Positions 25,607 through 33,916 of a stretch of 34,836 nucleotides of DNA are shown in pieces. Position 1 is the stretch's first letter. Each line of letters begins with the position of its first letter. A program made the translations under genes and the position numbers. Origin of the DNA: Bacteroidaceae bacterium. Its GTDB lineage: Bacteria > Bacteroidota > Bacteroidia > Bacteroidales > Bacteroidaceae. The stretch is taken from NCBI GenBank assembly GCA_900770655.1, contig CAAGLA010000006.1, positions 1 through 34,836 on the forward strand, read 5' to 3'. Below the pieces are notes generated by a model. The model was not told the DNA's origin. It worked only from the letters and a program-made list of their open reading frames with translations, and did not search any database.

Positions 25607-27244
25607 ATGGCAAAAGAGATTCTATTCAATATGGATGCTCGCGACCAGCTTAAAAAGGGTGTCGACGAGCTTGCCAACGCGGTAAAGGTAACACTTGGTC
25701 CCAAAGGCCGCAATGTGATAATAGAGAAAAAGTTCGGTGCTCCACACATTACCAAAGACGGTGTATCGGTGGCAAAGGAGATTGAACTCGACGATGCATA
25801 TATGAACACCGGCGCACAGCTGGTGAAGTCGGTTGCAGCAAAGACAAACGACGATGCCGGTGACGGTACAACAACTGCAACGCTTCTTGCTCAGGCTATT
25901 ATAACAGAGGGTCTGCGCAACGTAACTGCCGGCGCAAACCCAATGGACCTGAAACGTGGTATAGACAAGGCTGTGAACAAGGTTGTGGAGTCTATTAAGG
26001 CTCAGAGCGAAGAGGTAGGTGCCGATTACGACAAAATAGAGCAGGTTGCTTCAATTTCGGCAAACAACGATGCCGAAATAGGTAAACTCATTGCCGACGC
26101 TATGCGCAAGGTCTCTAAAGACGGTGTAATAACCATTGAAGAGGCCAAGAGCCGCGACACCACAATTGGCGTAGTGGAGGGTATGCAGTTCGACCGTGGC
26201 TATCTGTCGGCATACTTCATTACCGATACCGAAAAAATGGAGTGCGAAATGGAGAACCCGTACGTGCTCATATATGACAAGAAGATTACAAACCTCAAAG
26301 ATATGCTTCCCATTCTTGAGCCCGCAGTACAGACAGGCCGTCCTCTGCTCATAATTGCCGAGGATGTAGAGAGTGAAGCACTTACCACTCTTGTGGTGAA
26401 CCGCTTGCGCAGCCAGCTTAAGATTTGTGCCGTTAAGGCTCCGGGCTTCGGCGACCGCCGCAAGGATATGCTCGAAGACATTGCAACCCTCACCGGTGGT
26501 ATAGTTATAAGCGAAGAGAAGGGCATTAAGCTCGAGCAGGCTACCATTGAGATGCTTGGCTCTTGTGGCAAGGTGACTGTAAGCAAGGACAACACTACAA
26601 TAGTAGACGGTAACGGCGACAAGGAGGCTATTGCACAGCGCGTGGCACAGATAAAGACACAGATTGCCGCAACAAAGAGCGACTACGACAAGGAGAAGCT
26701 TCAGGAGCGTCTTGCCAAGCTCGCCGGCGGTGTCGCAGTTCTCTATGTAGGTGCTGCTTCTGAGGTTGAAATGAAAGAGAAGAAAGACCGTGTAGACGAT
26801 GCTCTCTGCGCTACCCGCGCTGCAATAGAAGAAGGCATTGTCCCCGGTGGCGGTGTAGCATATATACGTGCTATCGACAGCCTTGAAGGCCTTGAAACTG
26901 TAAACGCCGACGAAAAGACAGGCGTTGCCATTGTTAAGCGTGCTATAGAAGAACCGTTGCGCCAAATTGTTGCCAACGCAGGCAAGGAGGGTGCTGTAAT
27001 AGTTCAGAAGGTGCGCGAGGGCAAGGGAGACTTCGGTTACAATGCCCGTGCCGATGTTTACGAGAACCTCTTTGCTGCAGGCGTTGTAGACCCTGCAAAG
27101 GTAACACGCGTGGCGCTTGAGAATGCAGCCTCAATAGCAGGTATGTTCCTCACAACAGAGTGTGTTATTGTAGAGAAGAAAGAGGACAAGCCCGAAATGC
27201 CTATGGGTGCTCCCGGAATGGGTGGAATGGGCGGTATGATGTAA
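25607..27244 (+). CDS. groEL: Chaperonin GroEL
   Basis: The 545-aa protein is a full-length Hsp60. It shows TLGPKGRNVIIEKKFG near residue 30, the nucleotide-binding GDGTTTATLLAQ near 85-96, AAIEEGIVPGGGVAY near 405-420, and the Met/Gly tail GMGGMGGMM typical of group I chaperonins. It folds proteins in an ATP-driven double ring with GroES. The gene pair ends at a strong palindromic terminator. Long frames on the opposite strand are only shadows. Confidence 0.99.
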   Translation: MAKEILFNMDARDQLKKGVDELANAVKVTLGPKGRNVIIEKKFGAPHITKDGVSVAKEIELDDAYMNTGAQLVKSVAAKTNDDAGDGTTTATLLAQAIITEGLRNVTAGANPMDLKRGIDKAVNKVVESIKAQSEEVGADYDKIEQVASISANNDAEIGKLIADAMRKVSKDGVITIEEAKSRDTTIGVVEGMQFDRGYLSAYFITDTEKMECEMENPYVLIYDKKITNLKDMLPILEPAVQTGRPLLIIAEDVESEALTTLVVNRLRSQLKICAVKAPGFGDRRKDMLEDIATLTGGIVISEEKGIKLEQATIEMLGSCGKVTVSKDNTTIVDGNGDKEAIAQRVAQIKTQIAATKSDYDKEKLQERLAKLAGGVAVLYVGAASEVEMKEKKDRVDDALCATRAAIEEGIVPGGGVAYIRAIDSLEGLETVNADEKTGVAIVKRAIEEPLRQIVANAGKEGAVIVQKVREGKGDFGYNARADVYENLFAAGVVDPAKVTRVALENAASIAGMFLTTECVIVEKKEDKPEMPMGAPGMGGMGGMM

Positions 27245-27260
27245 AAAACTCATTCAGCAT

Positions 27261-27302
27261 AAAAATCAGTAGCCGAGGGCGCGCCCTCGGCTACTGATTT
27301 TT
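27261..27302. terminator. Perfect 42-bp palindrome after groEL
   Basis: 27261-27281 pairs fully with 27282-27302, with core GAGGGCGCGCCCTC and A-run and T-run ends. It lies between convergent groEL and the lipoprotein gene, so it can terminate both directions. Confidence 0.9.
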
Positions 27303-27407
27303 TTATTATACATTTCGCCATTAAAAAGAATTAAGGAGATAGCGGTGTTTTATTTGTTGATGTTTTCCATTCTCTGGTATTGGCCTCCGGATTGTCAACA
27401 GGAGTGG

Positions 27408-27974
27408 TTATTCTAATTTAAATTCAGGGTGTAATTCCAAGAATAATAGTATGTCTTCTTGAGTGTAACCCGATTCAAAATCCTCCAATTTAAGTCCCAT
27501 AAAGACATAGTTGTAAACCTCTCCGGTTTCTTCATCAACAGAACTGTTTACCATAGCTGAGAAAACTTTTTCCGGGTTGTCATAGAATAGAATGTACATA
27601 AATGCTCCTCCAAACAAACTTGGCTTAATATCTCCAATAACAAATTTACCCTTAATGTAATCTTTGTAATTGTCTAACTCTTCATTGGCTATATCTCCAT
27701 TATGGTATGCATCTAGATATTTCCGTACAGTACGGATATATTCATTGTCGGCCCAATTGCTAAGTTCCCAACCTGCAAAACGAATGTCTTCTGCGGGCTC
27801 ATATTCCTGTTGGTAGGGCGTGCCGGTGGTGTCGACAGGGTTGGGCTCTGACGGGGTGGTGTCTGCTTGTTTGTTGTAGGTGGGTACAGTCTCTTTTACC
27901 GTAATTCTTCTGTTCTGACTGTTACAAGCAATGGCAGCAAGTAGGCAAAATAGTGGTATTAATAATTTTTTCAT
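27408..27974 (-). CDS. Small lipoprotein, unknown function
   Basis: The 188-aa protein begins with a lipoprotein signal (MKKLLIPLFCLLAAIAC, acylated Cys at residue 17). A Thr/Pro-rich linker (about 25-60) follows, then a ~125-residue soluble domain with many acidic and aromatic residues. I do not recognise the family. It should sit on a membrane facing the periplasm or the cell surface. It stands alone, converging with groEL. The ATG gives an immediate signal peptide, which supports the start. Confidence 0.8.
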   Translation of the reverse strand: MKKLLIPLFCLLAAIACNSQNRRITVKETVPTYNKQADTTPSEPNPVDTTGTPYQQEYEPAEDIRFAGWELSNWADNEYIRTVRKYLDAYHNGDIANEELDNYKDYIKGKFVIGDIKPSLFGGAFMYILFYDNPEKVFSAMVNSSVDEETGEVYNYVFMGLKLEDFESGYTQEDILLFLELHPEFKLE

Positions 27975-28189
27975 AGGTTAAATTTAAATGTTATAATGAT
28001 TAATATATGGTGTTGAAGTGTATAATTTGCATTAAACATATAACACGCTTTATGGTGCAGCACGAACTGAATTTATCCCCAAAAACACTAAAAACATAAC
28101 ATTGATTCTAAAAGGTTAATATTCTATATTTGTCTAATATCTCTATTGTGTTCTCAATTATTACAATACAAATTTCTAAAAAAGAAATC

Positions 28190-28220
28190 GTACAATCGAG
28201 TGTTTTATGCTCAACTGTAC
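28190..28220 (-). terminator. Terminator after the phosphodiester-glycosidase-like gene
   Basis: On the minus strand GTACAGTTGAG pairs with CTCGATTGTAC (G-U pairs allowed) around a 9-base loop, followed by GATTTCTTTTTT. It lies 44 nt after the stop at 28264. The rest of 27975-28263 holds no gene I can see. Confidence 0.7.
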
Positions 28221-28263
28221 GAAATCGTTTTATGGGTGTATGAAATATAATTTACATTGTCAT

Positions 28264-29166
28264 TTAAAACCTTTTCCAAACGATATAACTTATATTCTTG
28301 GGTATCTCGCGGCGGCCTGTGTAATAGTAATCCTCACCAAATTCGTGGGTTGTCCCATTCTCGTCAATAGCCCAACCGTATGCCGTGGCCCCTACAAGAT
28401 ATACAGCTTGGCTTACGCCTAAATCGGTCAGTGCTTGGGCAAAATCGTGGAAAGACTCAATAGTGCCGGTCTCAACCATAAATATCTCGCCTTGCCGGTC
28501 GCATATTGCTCTACGTATAGATTTTCCTTTGGGCTCATTGTTAATCATCTGCCCGTCTTTTACAAGCGGATATTGCCTAAAGAAATGCCCCCCGCTTGCA
28601 GTTGCCTCTTCAAATAGCGGGGTGTTGTCGGCTACTCCAATAGTTACCTTTCCATTGATAGATGCGCAATACCCCTTTTTCGATAATCCCCACGCCTTGG
28701 GCTCGCCATTAATCACAAATGCTCCAACAATTTCTCCATTATCGGCTCTTACATCTGCCGCTTGGGCTACATATACTATACTTGTGTCTCCCTTGTCCAT
28801 TGGGCCAACGTGTAATGACATTTCTGCATTGTGAGGTATGTATATGCGAATGGGTATATCATTGATTAGCGTATCGCGAATCTCGGTGTATCCGGTAGTC
28901 AATGAATCGACATCTTTACCAATATATTGCGCTGTTACCGGCTCCGGTAATTTCACAGGCTCAAATAAGGAGGAAGCGGGTTCTGTTAACTCAGTAACGG
29001 CTTCTTCTTGCTCCTTTGCAGCAAGCATAATAATTACGCCTATTATAGCAATACCTAAAATAGAGAGAATAATAAACCACCTGTTACGCAGTAAATGATT
29101 CTTTTCACCTCTGCCTTCGCCTATAACGCGAATTTGGTCATCTTGTATTTCCTTGAGTTCTTTCAT
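28264..29166 (-). CDS. Membrane-anchored phosphodiester-glycosidase-like protein
   Basis: The 300-aa protein has a ~28-residue charged start, one membrane helix (about 30-49) and an extracytoplasmic domain. The domain resembles the NAGPA/phosphodiester glycosidase fold: GAFVINGEPKAWG, then SIRRAICDRQGEIFMVET, then SFHDFAQALTDLGVSQAVYL. In active enzymes the last segment continues into a DGGGS-like loop; here it reads VGATAYGWAID, so catalysis is doubtful. It follows a LytTR gene by two nucleotides, so the two form an operon. It may be a sensor or a modified enzyme of surface glycans; this is inference. Confidence 0.65.
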   Translation of the reverse strand: MKELKEIQDDQIRVIGEGRGEKNHLLRNRWFIILSILGIAIIGVIIMLAAKEQEEAVTELTEPASSLFEPVKLPEPVTAQYIGKDVDSLTTGYTEIRDTLINDIPIRIYIPHNAEMSLHVGPMDKGDTSIVYVAQAADVRADNGEIVGAFVINGEPKAWGLSKKGYCASINGKVTIGVADNTPLFEEATASGGHFFRQYPLVKDGQMINNEPKGKSIRRAICDRQGEIFMVETGTIESFHDFAQALTDLGVSQAVYLVGATAYGWAIDENGTTHEFGEDYYYTGRREIPKNISYIVWKRF

Positions 29167-29168
29167 AA

Positions 29169-29531
29169 TTATTTTATATCCTTGTCCAGTAGCTCCTTCA
29201 ACTGCTTTAACGCCTCTTTCGATGCAGTTACTGTGTGATTGAATGATTCTATATCTGAAAGCGTCAACTTCTGTTTAGGAATGTTTATATAGTAGATGTA
29301 GGCGCGGTTAATGATTAGACTTTTACCAATTCGAATGAATATGTTGCCCTCGCTTCCTAACTGAGAATAAATCATTTTTTCAATCTGCCCCAATTGGAAC
29401 GAAATCATACGCACTTCGTTATCGGTTTGCACAAGTGTAGAGTAGTTGCCGTCTGATGCAATATAGACGATTCTATCTGGTGCAATACGAACCAAATCAA
29501 TAGAGGTAGATAATATTAATTGCTTTTTCAT
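29169..29531 (-). CDS. LytTR-type DNA-binding regulator
   Basis: The 120-aa protein consists of a LytTR domain alone. It shows RIVYIASDGNYSTLVQTDN and the helix-strand end FIRIGKSLIINRAYIYYIN, which carry the family's beta-beta-beta contacts to DNA. No receiver domain is present, so it is not a classical two-component response regulator. Stand-alone LytTR proteins paired with a membrane protein are common and often make a regulator/inhibitor pair, which fits the downstream gene. It has a perfect promoter 18 nt upstream of its start. Confidence 0.88.
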   Translation of the reverse strand: MKKQLILSTSIDLVRIAPDRIVYIASDGNYSTLVQTDNEVRMISFQLGQIEKMIYSQLGSEGNIFIRIGKSLIINRAYIYYINIPKQKLTLSDIESFNHTVTASKEALKQLKELLDKDIK

Positions 29532-29548
29532 TCGTTTAATTTTCCAAG

Positions 29549-29579
29549 CAAATTTATATTTGTTTGTTCACAAAACAAA
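29549..29579 (-). promoter_or_regulatory. Promoter of the LytTR operon
   Basis: On the minus strand TTTG (29579-29576), 19 nt, TAAATTTG (29556-29549) fit the Bacteroidetes consensus. The very short leader (about 10 nt) is notable. Confidence 0.7.
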
Positions 29580-29791
29580 ACCATATTCTTAATAATGTAT
29601 GAAATAGTTCTCTGAGTGTATAAAATGGCGTTGTTCATAGAAGCCTTAGAACTGAATTCAATATCCCTTTGTGGCCTTGGGTGGTGCTAATCCTATGGTG
29701 CGGGTTATCTACATTTTTATAAAAGGCAGAATGAACTCTTGCGTTCAGCAAAAAGACGACAGCAAATATGTTCTGTATAACTAAATTTTAA

Positions 29792-29799
29792 TAACTTTG
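29792..29799 (+). promoter_or_regulatory. Probable -7 box of the cyclophilin gene
   Basis: TAACTTTG matches the -7 consensus 109 nt before the start codon. The -33 region is weak (TTCTG at about 29771). Nothing else was recognised in 29580-29907. Confidence 0.5.
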
Positions 29800-29907
29800 T
29801 CACTAACAACGAACGTTTGTTAATAGCTATTCGCTTCTATGGCATCTCTTGGTTGCTGCTAAAAAAGTAATACCCAAAACTATTAAAAAGGAATATATAT
29901 AAATATT

Positions 29908-30651
29908 ATGGCAAAAGTTAAAATTACAACAACTATGGGCGACATTACCGTGCGCCTTTACGACGAGACACCTCTTCACCGCGATAATTTCCTGAAGCTT
30001 GCTTCCGAGGGATTCTTTAACGGAACACTGTTTCACCGTGTAATAAAGGACTTTATGATTCAGGGTGGTGACCCGGAGAGCAAAGGCGCTCCTGCCGGAA
30101 AGAATCTTGGCAGCGGTGGCCCGGGGTATAATATACCCGCAGAAATTCAGCAGGCGACACTTTTTCACAAACGCGGTGCTCTGAGCGCAGCCCGTCTTGG
30201 CGACGAGGTTAACCCGGCAAAGGAGAGTAGTGGCAGCCAATTCTATATTGTTTGGGGAAAGGTCTATAAAGCAGCCGAACTTAAACAGTTGGAACATCAA
30301 ATGAAAATGCAGCAGGAGCAGAACATTTTCAACGCTCTCGCTATGGAACACCGCGACGAGATTATGGCTCTTCGCCGCAACCGCGACCGCAACGGCTTAA
30401 TGGAACTGCAAGACAAGTTGGCTAAAATGGCTATGGAGAAGAGCAAAGAGCTTGGAGCTCCCGCTTTCACCCCAGAGCAAGTGGAGGTATATACCACACA
30501 AGGTGGAACTCCCTTCCTCGATGGCGGATACACCGTATTCGGTGAAGTAGAAGAGGGATTGGATATTGTTGAGGCAATACAGAATGTCGAGACCTCTATG
30601 GGCGATCGCCCAAAGACCGATGTAGTGATGAATGTTGCAGTTCTGGAATAG
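29908..30651 (+). CDS. Cyclophilin-type peptidyl-prolyl isomerase
   Basis: The 247-aa protein is a cyclophilin. It shows the catalytic Arg in LFHRVIKDFMIQGGDP (about 41-56), SSGSQFYIVWGK near 106-117, and a C-terminal half with FLDGGYTVFGEVEEGLDIVEAI. A ~60-residue Met/Gln/Lys-rich helical insert (about 120-180) separates the two halves, a feature of many Bacteroidetes members. No signal peptide is present, so it should isomerise prolines in the cytosol. It ends at a clear intrinsic terminator. Confidence 0.93.
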   Translation: MAKVKITTTMGDITVRLYDETPLHRDNFLKLASEGFFNGTLFHRVIKDFMIQGGDPESKGAPAGKNLGSGGPGYNIPAEIQQATLFHKRGALSAARLGDEVNPAKESSGSQFYIVWGKVYKAAELKQLEHQMKMQQEQNIFNALAMEHRDEIMALRRNRDRNGLMELQDKLAKMAMEKSKELGAPAFTPEQVEVYTTQGGTPFLDGGYTVFGEVEEGLDIVEAIQNVETSMGDRPKTDVVMNVAVLE

Positions 30652-30673
30652 TATATAGCAATACGGTACTGCA

Positions 30674-30726
30674 AACAGTTCCCCGGAATAACTTTTATAG
30701 ATTATTCGAGGGAGCTGTTTTTTTTT
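30674..30726 (+). terminator. Intrinsic terminator of the cyclophilin gene
   Basis: AACAGTTCCCC pairs with GAGGGAGCTGTT across a loop, followed by a run of nine T residues. It lies 23 nt after the stop codon. Confidence 0.85.
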
Positions 30727-30788
30727 GTTGCAAGCGATGTTTTTTTTCACCCTGCCTAAATTGCTTGAACCTGCTTGCCTGTGCATCG

Positions 30789-30822
30789 GAGTGCATACGG
30801 CCCCAAAATGTGACAAGGCGGT
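30789..30822 (+). repeat. Dispersed 34-nt repeat, copy 1
   Basis: About 32 of 34 bases match 34649-34682 in the same orientation (GAGTGCATACGG, then AAATGTGACAAGGCGGT). Both copies are intergenic. Confidence 0.75.
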
Positions 30823-30873
30823 TATGTGTTCAGTTATGTTGTTGAGTGCTAGGCTTTTGAAAAAAACGCATTC

Positions 30874-30920
30874 TGAAGTGAACCCCAAAGTTTTTTGTCC
30901 AAACTTTGGGGTTCACTTCA
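30874..30920. terminator. 20-bp-stem hairpin after the ATPase gene
   Basis: 30874-30893 is the exact reverse complement of 30901-30920, with a 7-base loop. T-rich tails follow a few bases later on both strands. It separates the ATPase gene from the cyclophilin region. Confidence 0.75.
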
Positions 30921-30952
30921 GGTGGTTTGTTTTTCCTTTATTTTATCGTAGG

Positions 30953-32398
30953 TCAGGACAGAAAAAGGTCGTCCAATATAACTTGCTGTTGAACACGCCC
31001 TCCATACATAGTGTGTGATACTCCATAGGTGGTAATCATTGTCAAATGTACAGATTGTTTAGGTGATAGCGTGTTTATAAGAGTTTGAATTCTATTCCTT
31101 ATTTTGGCATCCTCTTCTTTGTCGATAGAATATATATCACCGGCAAATTTCATCTCGCATAAATTCACCACATTGTCATTTCTTATTATGAGAAGGTCAA
31201 TCTGTACTCCTTCTTTGTTATCGTTACCCTTCACACTCCAAGCTGAAATTGATGAACTTACTCCCGAAATTCCCAAAGCTCGTTTAATTTGTCCGATATG
31301 TTGCCAGCAGACCTCTTCAAAAGCAACGCCTCGCCATACTCTCATTATATTCGAGGTCATATTGTCGGTCATAAAGTTTATATCTTCGGTGTTCGGCTCC
31401 ACATATTTCAACCAGAATAGAGAGAAATTGTCAATAAGCTTGTAAAATGACACCTTGCCCGATACGTTATAAGGACGATAGCGCTGAATGAAATCACTCT
31501 CAACGAGTGCATTCAGAGTATCGGTAAGACCTCCTCCAAATGGCAGGCCTGTTTCCTTTGCTATCTCTTCTCGGGTAAAACCGACGTGCTTTTTTGCAAG
31601 CAGACGAATGATTTTCTTGCAATCTTCGGGATTTGAGAATATTGCGTTGAACAGGCGGTTAAATTCATCTTTAAGCCGTGGATTCTTCCCAAAAAGAATA
31701 TTGTCTGCATTTCCTTCAAAGCTCATTCCTTTTTTGAAGTAACTGAGATAGTAAGGAATGCCGCCAAAAACCATATATGATTGTACAATGTCGTAACGAG
31801 ACATCTCGATATTTTCATTCTTGAAATAATCCTCGCACTCTTTCAAATTAAATGGAGAGAGTTTTATTTCGCAAGTCAGCCTGCCATATAATCCACCTCT
31901 ATTGCGTGACAAATTGCTTAGAATCCAAGAAGTAGCGCTACCGCAAACAATAAGCATAATGTTATCTCGCCCGCTACACCAACCATTCCAAAAACTCTCA
32001 AACGCAGATAGGAAACCCGAACGTGGCGTATCCATCCAAGGTAGCTCATCTAAAAACACAACTTGGCGTGAACCGTTGTCTAGTTTTATGAGAAGTTGTT
32101 TTAACTGGAAAAAGGCTTCGAACCAAGATTTAGGTTTTGAATATCCTTCCAGTCCATGGCTCAGCAAGGTGTAATGGAAACTTTCAAGTTGGGTTCTCAT
32201 AAGATTCTTCTCCCCCTCTTGATCTACCGGCGAAACACCTGTATGTTGGAAAGTTATACGTCCTTTAAGTGCCTGTTTAATTAGGAATGTCTTTCCAACA
32301 CGCCTTCTTCCATAGACAGCCACAAATTCCGGGCGCTCACTCTCATAGAGTCTTTCCAACTCCTCAATTTCCTTTTTTCTACCTACGATAATGCTCAT
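30953..32398 (-). CDS. AAA ATPase of the DUF234/archaeal-type ATPase family
   Basis: The 481-aa protein has Walker A YGRRRVGKT (29-37), a Walker B-like VVFLDELPW near 115, and the sensor-like IVCGSATSW. The N-terminal VGRKKEIEELERL motif is typical of this family. A winged helix follows (HVGFTREEIAKETGLPFGG), then a C-terminal PD-(D/E)XK-like segment (QIDLLIIRND, LCEMKF). The family is widespread in Bacteroidetes and often mobile or accessory. Its cellular role is not established. It stands alone with its own promoter and terminator. Confidence 0.88.
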   Translation of the reverse strand: MSIIVGRKKEIEELERLYESERPEFVAVYGRRRVGKTFLIKQALKGRITFQHTGVSPVDQEGEKNLMRTQLESFHYTLLSHGLEGYSKPKSWFEAFFQLKQLLIKLDNGSRQVVFLDELPWMDTPRSGFLSAFESFWNGWCSGRDNIMLIVCGSATSWILSNLSRNRGGLYGRLTCEIKLSPFNLKECEDYFKNENIEMSRYDIVQSYMVFGGIPYYLSYFKKGMSFEGNADNILFGKNPRLKDEFNRLFNAIFSNPEDCKKIIRLLAKKHVGFTREEIAKETGLPFGGGLTDTLNALVESDFIQRYRPYNVSGKVSFYKLIDNFSLFWLKYVEPNTEDINFMTDNMTSNIMRVWRGVAFEEVCWQHIGQIKRALGISGVSSSISAWSVKGNDNKEGVQIDLLIIRNDNVVNLCEMKFAGDIYSIDKEEDAKIRNRIQTLINTLSPKQSVHLTMITTYGVSHTMYGGRVQQQVILDDLFLS

Positions 32399-32417
32399 AA
32401 TGTGTTATATTTTGCCA

Positions 32418-32448
32418 CAAATATACAAAAAGATGATTAAACGGCAAA
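32418..32448 (-). promoter_or_regulatory. Promoter of the ATPase gene
   Basis: On the minus strand TTTG (32448-32445), 19 nt, TATATTTG (32425-32418) match the consensus exactly, 20 nt before the start codon. Confidence 0.75.
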
Positions 32449-32533
32449 ATAAAACACTATATATTCTGCCATATATAATATACTTTTATAAGTATTGGCA
32501 GACTTTGTTTCGCTCTTTTAAATTTTTCCCAGA

Positions 32534-32602
32534 GTTTTTGACCACAAATCGTGCATTATCTCGCTTTTTTACCCACATAATGCACTCCGAGTGGTCGAAA
32601 AC
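32534..32602. repeat. Two-tier inverted repeat (cruciform-like)
   Basis: 32534-32545 pairs with 32591-32602 (11 of 12), and 32551-32559 pairs exactly with 32577-32585. The tiers are separated by 5-base internal loops on each side. It lies upstream of the ATPase promoter in a 565-bp gap (32399-32963) that holds no convincing gene. Confidence 0.6.
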
Positions 32603-32726
32603 TATTCCTTTTCCTGTTCCTTTAAAGCCTTATATATGTAATAATCAACAATATAATAGAAAATAAATAGTAAACAGAGAAAATAGAGATAAAAACAATA
32701 GTATTTTGTTATGTAACGGTGATTTA

Positions 32727-32838
32727 TGTTTATTTTCCGGACGGTGTCGGACGCCGTCACAAAACCGTCGCAAAAATAGTCGTTTTTGGGTGTTTATATA
32801 GTAAAAATAGGGGTAAATCAGCTTATACCGTCACAAGA
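32727..32838. repeat. Cluster of CCGTCAC-type repeats
   Basis: The stretch contains AACGGTGA, GACGGTGT, GCCGTCACAA, ACCGTCGCAA and ACCGTCACAA, that is, related short words in both orientations. Two of them form a hairpin (about 32741-32759). This could be a protein-binding array or a recombination site. No gene was recognised here. Confidence 0.4.
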
Positions 32839-32878
32839 AAAATTGAGCCTCATATTTACCACTCATTTGCGTATGAAA

Positions 32879-32907
32879 AAGGAGAGAATCTTGTGAGTTC
32901 TCTCCTT
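32879..32907 (-). terminator. Intrinsic terminator of the repressor gene
   Basis: On the minus strand AAGGAGAGAA pairs with TTCTCTCCTT across a 9-base loop, followed by TTT. It lies 57 nt after the stop codon at 32964. Confidence 0.8.
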
Positions 32908-32963
32908 GCTGTATATAATTACTTAAAATGACTTGCTAAATGCGCTATCGGTTGCTGGGCTGG

Positions 32964-33626
32964 CTATACAATACTTCTGCCTAAATATACTATGCGGAAT
33001 ATACGTATAATTTCCTCTTCTTTAATGATGAAATCGGGATATCTCTCCTCGTTTAATGATTTGGCTATATATGCTCCATTATCATCGGGTATGAGTTTGC
33101 GGATTATGAGGCCGTTGCTTGTAGTGTCTACTGCGTATATTTTACCCGGGATTGGGCTCTCCTCGCCTTTGTTGTATGCAAGCAACGCAATCTTGTCGCC
33201 CACTTTGAACGTGGGAAACATTGCGTCGTCCCGTATTATATGCCACATGTCTATTGGGGTGTCAAGGACAATGATGTGTGACAATTCCAAGTTATTGTAG
33301 TTGTCCTGGACGTATTCAAGGATGTCCACATCGGGGCGTCCTGCAACTGTGGTGGGTAGTATCGGTGCGCGGTTGTCTTCTGACAATGCGGTTTCTTGGT
33401 TGATGGAATCCTTTGTCTGCAACATTTCTCCGGTGCCGGTGATGAGCCAAGTAGTGTTTAGCTCAGGAAAAGCGTCGTGAATATTCTTGATTATTCTTGC
33501 TCCAGGTGTACCTTTTAGGTTGCTCAAGTATCTTTTTGACATGTTGCAGGCGTTCTCAAAGGCATTCTTACTGATGCCTTTATAATCGATAAATTCTATA
33601 ATTCGTTCTTTTATAGCGTGTTTCAT
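32964..33626 (-). CDS. S24/CI-type repressor lacking the catalytic serine
   Basis: The 220-aa protein has an N-terminal helix-turn-helix (KGISKNAFENACNMSKRYLS, about 16-35) and a C-terminal LexA/CI-like S24 domain (about 120-220). Where self-cleaving members have a D-S-M triad, this one has DDAMFPT (Ala135 in place of Ser), although a Lys is present near the usual place (IRKL, K177). It should bind DNA as a dimer but probably cannot cleave itself. Phage- or mobile-element-type regulators in Bacteroidetes often look like this. It is divergent from the small frame and sigma factor downstream and could repress them. Confidence 0.85.
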   Translation of the reverse strand: MKHAIKERIIEFIDYKGISKNAFENACNMSKRYLSNLKGTPGARIIKNIHDAFPELNTTWLITGTGEMLQTKDSINQETALSEDNRAPILPTTVAGRPDVDILEYVQDNYNNLELSHIIVLDTPIDMWHIIRDDAMFPTFKVGDKIALLAYNKGEESPIPGKIYAVDTTSNGLIIRKLIPDDNGAYIAKSLNEERYPDFIIKEEEIIRIFRIVYLGRSIV

Positions 33627-33683
33627 ATTTTGTTGTTTATAGCGAGTCTAAATAAGTATGTGTATGTAATATTCTTATTAATG

Positions 33684-33717
33684 ATTCTTATTTATTGAGA
33701 ATATCTTCTTATCTTTG
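33684..33717 (+). promoter_or_regulatory. Operator-like repeats and -7 box between repressor and sigma factor
   Basis: ATTCT (33684-33688) and AGAAT (33698-33702) form an inverted repeat, and TTCTTA words recur on either side (33672, 33685, 33706). TATCTTTG at 33710-33717 is a good -7 box for plus-strand transcription. A repressor on these repeats would overlap that promoter. Confidence 0.5.
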
Positions 33718-33800
33718 CGGTGTTTTGAGGATGTTTGTGCGATTTTTATATGCAAATATAGGGAAAATAATCTTATTGTAAAATTAAAAAATGAAAAATT

Positions 33801-33902
33801 ATGAAAGAAAAATGTTTGAAAAAGGTGGTATTGCTACAGTGCTTGCGTTTTGTGAGTGTGGGTGAAGATGTTTTACGTCAGATTCCTGATGAGGGATTGT
33901 AA
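33801..33902 (+). CDS. Possible 33-aa leader protein
   Basis: A short open frame (MKEKCLKKVVLLQCLRF, ending in DEGL) lies 14 nt before the sigma factor start and after the -7 box at 33710. It begins in an A-rich leader as usual here. Its closeness to the sigma factor gene suggests a small coupled protein or a leader peptide. A second frame at 33791 overlaps it, and the length is too short to be sure that either is translated. Confidence 0.3.
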   Translation: MKEKCLKKVVLLQCLRFVSVGEDVLRQIPDEGL

Positions 33903-33916
33903 ATTGTTTGACAATT

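Noticed and set aside
26051..26965. Minus-strand frame of 304 codons inside groEL
   Set aside because: groEL is certain on the other strand. The frame has no promoter or recognisable domain.
32391..32931. Two short plus-strand frames (91 and 70 codons)
   Set aside because: They overlap the ATPase promoter, the cruciform and the repeat cluster, lack domains and have no upstream promoter.
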